Origin: Cytophagaceae bacterium
GTDB lineage: Bacteria > Bacteroidota > Bacteroidia > Cytophagales > Spirosomataceae
Length of the DNA: 38,270 nucleotides
Direction: 5' to 3'
NCBI GenBank assembly: GCA_947494535.1
Contig: CANLVU010000009.1
Location: 1 to 38,270, forward strand
The position numbers and the translations under genes are program-made. Positions within the stretch are counted from its first letter, which is position 1. The number at the start of each line of letters is the position of its first letter. Shown in pieces: positions 33,226 to 38,270 of the stretch. The notes under the pieces were generated by a model. It did no database searches. It saw only the letters and a list, made by a program, of their open reading frames with translations, and was not told the origin of the DNA.

Positions 33226-33420
33226 ATGCAAACTGGTAAAGTAAAATTTTTCAACGAGACGAAAGGTTTCGGATTCGTTGTTGACGATCAAACAGGTGAA
33301 GACATTTTCGTACACGTAACTGGCCTTTCAGGTGTTACTATCCGCGAAAATGATTCAGTATCTTACGAAGTTACTGATGGAAAGCGTGGCGCAAACGCTA
33401 TCAACGTAAAGAAAATCTAA
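33226..33420 (+). CDS. CspA-family cold-shock protein
   Basis: A 64-aa single cold-shock domain that binds single-stranded RNA or DNA. MQTGKVKFFNETKGFGFVVDD contains RNP1 (KGFGFV), and EDIFVHVTGLSG contains RNP2 (DIFVHV); the end is EVTDGKRGANAINVKKI. The ORF track extends 105 bp upstream through the leader; the ATG used here gives the standard start. It is monocistronic, with its own promoter and a terminator at 33528. Csp proteins often act as RNA chaperones at low temperature or during growth transitions. Confidence 0.95.
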   Translation: MQTGKVKFFNETKGFGFVVDDQTGEDIFVHVTGLSGVTIRENDSVSYEVTDGKRGANAINVKKI

Positions 33421-33527
33421 TTTTCTAACGTTTTTTTGATTAGAGAAAATCTTTATTTACAATATATATTTAGGCTTGACCTACAAAAATTGCAACATTG
33501 ATCTCTAGTTAAAGAGAAATAAAAAAA

Positions 33528-33552
33528 GCCTTCTTAACGGAAGGCTTTTTTT
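33528..33552. terminator. Bidirectional terminator between csp and lysS
   Basis: Stem GCCTTC/GAAGGC with loop TTAACG, seven A on the left and seven T on the right. It serves csp on the plus strand and lysS on the minus strand. Confidence 0.85.
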
Positions 33553-33571
33553 ATGCACATAGGTGAAGTAA

Positions 33572-35287
33572 TTATCCTTGAATCCAAGTCATCACTTCTT
33601 CCTTCGTCGGCATCGCCGCATCTATCTTCAATTTCTTGCGCATTCCACCTAAATCATTGAACACTTTATTCGGGTTAGCGGCATCTAAGGCTTCCAAAGT
33701 TAAAATACCCATCTTTTGTAAAGCTGGAATCCAAACTTCAGATATACCTCTTTCTGCGAAAGCAGATTCAGAATCTACTTCTTTAATAACCTCTTGGCGC
33801 ATTTGAGGGAAGAACAATACTTCTTGAATAGATGACTGGTTCGTCATCAACATCGTCAAACGGTCGATTCCGATACCTATACCAGAAGTAGGTGGCATCG
33901 CATATTCTAGCGAGCGAATGAAATCATGATCCATCGCCATTGCTTCGTCGTCTCCACGCTCTGCTAAGGCTAACTGATCTTCGAAACGCTCTTTTTGATC
34001 AATTGGGTCATTTAATTCAGAGTAAGCATTCGCGATTTCTTTTCCATTCACGAATAGCTCGAAACGCTCCACTAATCCTTCTTTCGAACGGTGCTTCTTC
34101 GTTAAAGGCGACATCTCCACAGGATAATCCGTGATGAAGGTAGGCTGAATCAAGTTTGCTTCTACTTTCTCGCCAAATAATTCGTCAATCAGCTTTCCTT
34201 TACCCATTCCTTTATCCACTTCCATTCCGAACTGTACACACTTCGCGCGCAATTCATCTTCTGTCAAGGCATCCACATCTACTCCAGAATACTGCAAAAT
34301 AGCACCTGAGATAGTTAAACGAGGATAAGGACCAGCAAATTCAATTTCGTTCTCCCCTACCGTGATTTTAGTTTTACCATGCAGTCGAGAAGCCACCGTT
34401 TCGAAGATCAACTCCGTCAAGTTCATCATCCAATTGTAATCCTTATAGGCTACATAGAATTCCAACGAAGTAAATTCTGGATTGTGCGTACGGTCCATTC
34501 CTTCATTACGGAACATTTTACCGAACTCATACACCCCATCAAAACCACCCACGATCAGACGCTTTAGATATAATTCATTTGCAATACGCAAATAAAGGGG
34601 CATATCTAAGGTATTGTGGTGGGTCTTGAACGGACGAGCCGAGGCTCCACCATGTACCGCTTGCAATACCGGAGTTTCCACCTCTAACCAGCCACGTTCG
34701 TCAAACATCGAACGCATGGTAGAAATGATCTTCGCTCGCTTGATAAAGATGTCTTTTACGGATGGATTAACGATTAAATCAACATAACGCTGTCTGTAAC
34801 GCATTTCTGGATCAGAAAAGGCGTCGTAGGTTTGGCCATCTGCTTCTTTAACAACAGGAAGTGGCTTTAAGGCTTTGGAGAGAATCGTAAACTCACGCAC
34901 GTGAACGGAGATTTCCCCCATCTGCGTCGTGAAAACATATCCTTTTACACCGATGATATCACCGATGTCTAGTAACTTTTTAAATACCGTATTGTACAAG
35001 GTTTTGTCCTCGCCTGGACAAAGATCGTCACGGCGGAAGTATAATTGAATACGGCCATTCGCGTCCTGAAGCTCAGCAAATGAGGCATTTCCCATGATAC
35101 GGAAGCCCATTAAGCGACCTGCTAATACCACGTCTTGGAAGTTTCCAGACTCCGGTTTAAATTCTGCCAAAATCTGATCAGAATAAACATTCACCGGGTA
35201 TTCCTGTGCAGGATAAGGATCAAATCCCATCGCCAATAACTCCTGGCGCTTTTGTCTCCTCAATAATTCTTGCTCACTTAAAATCAT
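33572..35287 (-). CDS. lysS: Lysyl-tRNA synthetase (class II)
   Basis: A 571-aa class II synthetase charging tRNA-Lys. An N-terminal OB-fold anticodon-binding domain (DVVLAGRLMGFRIMGNASFAELQDANGRIQLYF) is followed by the catalytic domain: motif 1 around MRSMFDERGWLEVETPVLQ, motif 2 FRNEGMDRTHNPEFTSLEFY and motif 3 GIGIGIDRLTMLMTNQ. After motif 3 there is an extension of about 70 residues (VWIPALQKMGILTLEALDAANPNKVFNDLGGMRKKLKID) resembling a helix-hairpin-helix tail, giving a longer protein than E. coli LysS (505 aa). Such an extension occurs in Bacteroidota LysS. It stands alone, with a TAATTTTG box 26 nt before the ATG. Confidence 0.97.
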   Translation of the reverse strand: MILSEQELLRRQKRQELLAMGFDPYPAQEYPVNVYSDQILAEFKPESGNFQDVVLAGRLMGFRIMGNASFAELQDANGRIQLYFRRDDLCPGEDKTLYNTVFKKLLDIGDIIGVKGYVFTTQMGEISVHVREFTILSKALKPLPVVKEADGQTYDAFSDPEMRYRQRYVDLIVNPSVKDIFIKRAKIISTMRSMFDERGWLEVETPVLQAVHGGASARPFKTHHNTLDMPLYLRIANELYLKRLIVGGFDGVYEFGKMFRNEGMDRTHNPEFTSLEFYVAYKDYNWMMNLTELIFETVASRLHGKTKITVGENEIEFAGPYPRLTISGAILQYSGVDVDALTEDELRAKCVQFGMEVDKGMGKGKLIDELFGEKVEANLIQPTFITDYPVEMSPLTKKHRSKEGLVERFELFVNGKEIANAYSELNDPIDQKERFEDQLALAERGDDEAMAMDHDFIRSLEYAMPPTSGIGIGIDRLTMLMTNQSSIQEVLFFPQMRQEVIKEVDSESAFAERGISEVWIPALQKMGILTLEALDAANPNKVFNDLGGMRKKLKIDAAMPTKEEVMTWIQG

Positions 35288-35313
35288 TTGAACGTGTTTT
35301 TACGAATGAACCA

Positions 35314-35321
35314 CAAAATTA
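35314..35321 (-). promoter_or_regulatory. Candidate -7 box of lysS
   Basis: On the minus strand TAATTTTG matches TAnnTTTG, 26 nt before the ATG. No TTG at the right -33 distance. Confidence 0.45.
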
Positions 35322-35375
35322 GCCATTTCCTTTGGGAATTAAAACTCTTAAATCTTGTTAATGAGGTTGTGCGAG

Positions 35376-35397
35376 GCGAATTTTCGATTAAATTCGC
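35376..35397. promoter_or_regulatory. Operator-like inverted repeat upstream of htrA
   Basis: A perfect 8-bp inverted repeat GCGAATTT-TCGATT-AAATTCGC, 35 bp before the htrA ATG and with no T run after it. It looks more like a dimeric regulator site than a terminator. Confidence 0.45.
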
Positions 35398-35432
35398 AGT
35401 ACAAATTTTAAAAATATTAATACCAAATAGAA

Positions 35433-36914
35433 ATGAATAATCAGCTTAAGTCGTATGCGATCATTGCATTAATGTCGAGTGGAGTCACTTTAGGTGCCTA
35501 TTCGCTCTTTAATTTAGGTAATAATACATCCGGATTCTCGGATGCACCGTCCGCCTTTACCACCTCCGTATCCAATCAAATCGTTCCAGGAAACCCAGGT
35601 GAATTCACCTATGCGGCGGAAAAAACAACCCCTGCTGTGGTTCACATCAAGACGAAGATGGAAACACGTCAAAGACAACAACAATTCTCGAGCCCTTTCG
35701 ATGACTTCTTTGGTTTTGGAGATCCATTCGGTGGCGGTGGCCGAAGACAACAGCAACAACCACAAGAGGCGTCTGGTTCTGGAGTAATCATCTCCGCTGA
35801 CGGCTATATTGTGACTAATAACCACGTGGTGGCAGAAGCTTCTGAGGTAACCGTTATTTTAAATGACAAGCGTGAATACAAAGCGAAGGTTATTTCAACG
35901 GATCCATCTTCGGATTTAGCGGTGATTCAAATCAAGGAAACGAATTTGCCTTTCTTAACTTTTGGCGATTCTGATGCGCTTCGCGTGGGCGAATGGGTAT
36001 TAGCCGTGGGGAATCCATTTAATCTAGAGTCAACGGTTACAGCAGGTATCGTTTCTGCCAAAGGTCGTCAAAACATCATCGACCGCGATAGCCCAGACAT
36101 GAATCCACTTGAATCCTTCATCCAAACGGATGCTGCAGTAAATCCAGGCAACTCCGGTGGGGCTTTGGTGAACTTAAAAGGGGAATTAATCGGTATCAAC
36201 ACCGCCATCTATTCTCGTACAGGTCAGTTTGCAGGTTACTCCTTCGCAGTTCCAGTGAGCATCGTGAAGAAAGTATCTGGTGATCTAATTAAATACGGAA
36301 ACGTACAACGTGGCTTCTTAGGCGTTCAGATCTCTGAAGTAAATGCCAAATTAGCAGACGAAAAAGACCTTAAAACTAGCGCCGGTGTCTATGTAGGAGG
36401 CTTCTCTGAAAACTCAGCAGCTAAAGATGCAGGTATCAAAATCAACGACGTAATCACTAAGGTAGACGGAGTAGAGACTAAATCAACTTCGAAGTTAATG
36501 GAAATCGTCAGCAGAAAGCGTCCAGGTGAGCCACTTCAAGTAACAGTTAACCGCGATGGAGCCACAAAGGAATTCAAGGTAACCTTAAAAAACAAAGACG
36601 GCAACACCGAAATCGTGAAAGGCGACAACTCTCCTGAATCAGCGAAATCAGAGTTCTTAGGAGCTAAATTCGCAAGCTTGACTCCAGCTGAAATGAAGAA
36701 ATTCGGAGTAAGTTCAGGTGTAAAGATCGCCGAGGTATTACCAGATGGCCGTCTAGAAATGTATGGCCTAGCGAAAGGTTCTGTCATCACTAAGATCAAC
36801 GACAAAGTGATCAATTCTCCTAAGGAGGCGATTGAGGCTTTGGAATCTAGAAAAGGACGCATCAAGCTAGAGGGTGTGGATGTGGATGGGTCGAGGTTTA
36901 TTTACGTGCTGTAG
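35433..36914 (+). CDS. Do/DegP/HtrA-family periplasmic serine protease
   Basis: A 493-aa envelope quality-control protease-chaperone. An N-terminal hydrophobic segment (YAIIALMSSGVTLGAYSLF) acts as signal or anchor. The trypsin-like domain has catalytic His131 (NNHVV), Asp161 (DPSSDLAVIQ) and Ser241 (VNPGNSGGALVN). Before it lies a Gln/Phe/Gly-rich loop (about 80-112), the LA loop typical of DegP. Two PDZ domains follow, the first near 290-385 (GFLGVQISEV, SAAKDAGIKINDVITKVDG) and the second near 400-490. The structure is complete. An inverted repeat lies upstream. The TAG stop begins repeat copy C. Confidence 0.94.
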   Translation: MNNQLKSYAIIALMSSGVTLGAYSLFNLGNNTSGFSDAPSAFTTSVSNQIVPGNPGEFTYAAEKTTPAVVHIKTKMETRQRQQQFSSPFDDFFGFGDPFGGGGRRQQQQPQEASGSGVIISADGYIVTNNHVVAEASEVTVILNDKREYKAKVISTDPSSDLAVIQIKETNLPFLTFGDSDALRVGEWVLAVGNPFNLESTVTAGIVSAKGRQNIIDRDSPDMNPLESFIQTDAAVNPGNSGGALVNLKGELIGINTAIYSRTGQFAGYSFAVPVSIVKKVSGDLIKYGNVQRGFLGVQISEVNAKLADEKDLKTSAGVYVGGFSENSAAKDAGIKINDVITKVDGVETKSTSKLMEIVSRKRPGEPLQVTVNRDGATKEFKVTLKNKDGNTEIVKGDNSPESAKSEFLGAKFASLTPAEMKKFGVSSGVKIAEVLPDGRLEMYGLAKGSVITKINDKVINSPKEAIEALESRKGRIKLEGVDVDGSRFIYVL

Positions 36915-36945
36915 AGAGTAGATTATAGAGTAGAGAGTATAGATG
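36912..36945 (+). repeat. 3'-end repeat copy C (starts at the htrA stop codon)
   Basis: TAGAGAGTAGATTATAGAGT followed by AGAGAGTATAGATG. It matches copy B over GATTATAGAGTAGAGAGTATAGA, with the first TAG being the htrA stop codon. Confidence 0.75.
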
Positions 36946-37056
36946 AAAGCACAAAGAATAAAGCATAGAGGTGGTATCGCCTGCGGCGATTCCTTTGTGA
37001 AGAATTTTTCACGAATTCATCCGCTTCGCGGATGCCTACTTTATTCTTTGTGCTTT
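36946..37056. repeat. Structured intergenic element with an 18-bp outer stem and three inner hairpins
   Basis: The arms are AAAGCACAAAGAATAAAG (36946-36963) and CTTTATTCTTTGTGCTTT (37039-37056), perfect over 18 bp. Inside are ATCGCC-TGC-GGCGAT (36976-36990), GTGAAG-AATT-TTTCAC (36997-37012, one G-T pair) and CATCCGC-TTC-GCGGATG (37018-37034). No ORF explains it. It could be a small palindromic mobile element (MITE/REPIN-like) or a structured RNA. Confidence 0.65.
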
Positions 37057-37086
37057 ATGCTTTAAAAAAGTCGCGACTAAAAAAAT

Positions 37087-37120
37087 GCCAGCGTTTCTCA
37101 CGAAACGCTGGCTTTTTTTT
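37087..37120. terminator. Bidirectional terminator between htrA and pdhB
   Basis: A perfect 11-bp stem GCCAGCGTTTC/GAAACGCTGGC with loop TCAC is followed by eight T and preceded by an A run. It ends pdhB on the minus strand and any read-through from htrA on the plus strand. Confidence 0.9.
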
Positions 37121-37135
37121 ATGCACTGAAGAAGA

Positions 37136-38119
37136 TTACTTCTTATAAGTCACTGTTTTAACCGCTTGGATCGTACGCTCGATACTTGGAAGAATTTCTT
37201 CAATCAAGGTAGGCGCGTATGGAAGTGGTAAGTCACGTGAGTTTACACGAACAACTGGAGCATCTAAGTAATCAAATGCCCAACGTTGTAAATGATAAGC
37301 GATCTCAGATGAGATTGCTGATAATGGATTCGCTTCTTCTACTACTACGCAACGATTCGTTTTCTTCACTGATTCTACCACCGTGATATAATCAATTGGA
37401 CGAACGGAGCGTAAGTCGATCACTTCGCAAGAGATTCCTTGCTTCTCTAATTCTTCTACTGCTGGCATAACAACACGAGAAAGCATTTTTCCGAAAGTAA
37501 CAATGGTTACAGCAGAACCTGGTTTCACGATATTGGCTTTTCCAATAGGGATTAAGTATTCTCCTTCTGGAACTAAACCTTTGTCACCATACATTACCTC
37601 AGATTCCATGAAGATCACCGGGTCGTTATCACGAATCGCTGATTTCATTAAACCTTTTGCATCTGCAGGATTGGAAGGAACGACTACTTTTAAGCCTGGA
37701 GTGTTTGCAAACCAGTTCTCGAAGTTAGACGAGTGTTGAGATGACAATTGGCCTGCATTTCCTGTAGGTCCACGGAAAACGATAGGGCACGAATATTGTC
37801 CACCGGACATAGACATCAATTTAGCAGCTGAGTTGATGATTTGGTCAATCGCTACTAAAGAGAAGTTAAAGGTCATAAATTCAACGATGGGACGTAGACC
37901 GTTCGCAGAAGCACCTACGGCAATTCCACCAAAACCTAATTCAGCAATCGGCGTATCAATCACGCGTTCAGGACCGAATTCGTCTAACATTCCTTGGGAA
38001 ACTTTGTAGGCTCCATTATACTCCGCCACTTCTTCACCCATTAAAAAAACAGATGCATCACGGCGCATTTCCTCTGTCATCGCCTCACGTAAGGCTTCTC
38101 TAAACTGAATCTCTCTCAT
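37136..38119 (-). CDS. pdhB: Pyruvate dehydrogenase E1 component, beta subunit
   Basis: The thiamine-diphosphate-dependent E1 beta subunit, 327 aa. It works with E1 alpha to decarboxylate pyruvate in the pyruvate dehydrogenase complex. Motifs are FLMGEEVAEYNGAYKVSQGMLDEFGPERVIDTPIAELGFGGIAVGASANGLRPIVEFMTFNF near the start, GPTGNAGQLSSQHSSNFENWFANTPGLKVVVPSNPADAKGLMKSAI in the middle, and the transketolase C-domain VTIVTFGKMLSRV. The ORF track opens 39 bp earlier at a TTG lying inside the -7 box; the ATG giving MREIQFREALREAM is the family start. The alpha subunit is not adjacent in this window. Confidence 0.94.
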   Translation of the reverse strand: MREIQFREALREAMTEEMRRDASVFLMGEEVAEYNGAYKVSQGMLDEFGPERVIDTPIAELGFGGIAVGASANGLRPIVEFMTFNFSLVAIDQIINSAAKLMSMSGGQYSCPIVFRGPTGNAGQLSSQHSSNFENWFANTPGLKVVVPSNPADAKGLMKSAIRDNDPVIFMESEVMYGDKGLVPEGEYLIPIGKANIVKPGSAVTIVTFGKMLSRVVMPAVEELEKQGISCEVIDLRSVRPIDYITVVESVKKTNRCVVVEEANPLSAISSEIAYHLQRWAFDYLDAPVVRVNSRDLPLPYAPTLIEEILPSIERTIQAVKTVTYKK

Positions 38120-38155
38120 AAAAAATGTAAATCTTGTGGGATTAACAAGCGGGTA

Positions 38156-38188
38156 CAAAATTAGGCAAAAAATAGTCCATTTTCACAA
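38156..38188 (-). promoter_or_regulatory. Promoter of pdhB
   Basis: On the minus strand a TTG (about 38186-38188), 22 bases and TAATTTTG (38156-38163) fit the Bacteroidota consensus; the leader is about 30 nt. It also shows that the upstream TTG start in the ORF track is not used. Confidence 0.65.
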
Positions 38189-38229
38189 AATCGTGGTAAT
38201 TTTGAGGAATCCATTGAAGAAAAAATACT

Positions 38230-38270
38230 ATGTCAGTCGAAATCGCACCTATTTCAAATTCTTTGCCGGC
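38230..38270 (+). CDS. Start of a gene running off the window (partial)
   Basis: An ATG begins an open frame of 13 codons (MSVEIAPISNSLP) to the window edge. A TAATTTTG box occurs about 30 nt upstream on the plus strand, in divergent arrangement with pdhB. Too little sequence remains to name the product. Confidence 0.5.
   Translation, partial: MSVEIAPISNSLP

Noticed and set aside
36912-37056. CRISPR-like array or tRNA in the htrA-pdhB gap
   Set aside because: The repeats are not evenly spaced direct repeats, and the three hairpins lack T-loop and anticodon features of a tRNA.
38120-38158. N-terminal extension of pdhB in the ORF track
   Set aside because: It starts at a TTG that is part of the TAATTTTG promoter box; MREIQFREAL is the family start.

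Overview
The window is ordinary chromosome from a member of the Bacteroidota, most likely a Cytophagia-type bacterium; the genus cannot be fixed from sequence alone. The evidence is a protein with a gliding-motility-type C-terminal secretion domain (T9SS cargo), a SusC-type TonB plug, a DUF4270 lipoprotein, a GldA-like ABC ATPase, a Bacteroidota-type three-subunit succinate dehydrogenase, a short glycogen-synthase-like protein, general absence of Shine-Dalgarno sequences, and many promoters of the Bacteroidota form TTG-N(17-23)-TAnnTTTG. I see no phage, insertion sequence, CRISPR array or rRNA.

Layout. 58-3931 (+): a tightly overlapping sugar cassette with a PfkB kinase, an AGE-family epimerase, a stand-alone TonB plug protein and a Tat-exported TIM-barrel isomerase-like protein, closed by a strong terminator. 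3975-8273 (-): tRNA-Gln(TTG), fabD, a DCC thioredoxin-like protein and a 941-residue T9SS cargo protein. 8445-11921 (+): sdhC-sdhA-sdhB with promoter and terminator. 11929-13945 (+): thymidine kinase, a YkgJ-type cysteine-cluster protein and an unusual ROK-fold kinase. 14048-17220 (+): acpP-fabF-rnc-unknown. 17292-19190 (+): a helix-hairpin-helix/outer-membrane protein that meets the minus-strand operon mlaF-like/murB/kdsA (19187-21732) tail to tail.

21797-24687: a prohibitin-like protein (+), ribBA (-) and a GldA-like ABC ATPase (+). 24668-27590 (-): half-glycogen-synthase, DUF4270 lipoprotein and Nit2-like amidase. 27715-29852 (+): YbhN/LPG-synthase-like membrane protein, heptose-1-phosphate adenylyltransferase (rfaE2) and a membrane zinc peptidase. 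29988-31706 (-): APC-family permease. 31792-33420: GT2 glycosyltransferase (+), PspC-domain protein (-) and cold-shock protein (+). 33572-35287 (-): lysS. 35433-36914 (+): DegP/HtrA protease. 37136-38119 (-): pyruvate dehydrogenase E1 beta. A divergent gene begins at 38230 and runs off the window.

Functional themes are envelope building (fabD, acpP, fabF, murB, kdsA, rfaE2, Mla-type ATPase, GT2, HtrA), respiration and central carbon metabolism (sdhCAB, pdhB) and sugar handling (5' cassette, ROK kinase).

The most unusual material is not a classic defence or mobile system. It is: (i) a plug-only TonB protein translationally coupled to sugar enzymes; (ii) a purine-rich 3'-end repeat that begins at the TAG stop codon of three genes; (iii) next to one copy, an element of about 110 bp with an 18-bp outer stem and three inner hairpins; (iv) -7 promoter boxes only 3-5 nt from start codons, suggesting leaderless mRNAs; and (v) enzyme-fold proteins lacking hallmark motifs (glycogen-synthase-like without KTGGL, ROK without the Cys/Zn motif). 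All protein assignments come from reading motifs by eye; no database search was run.
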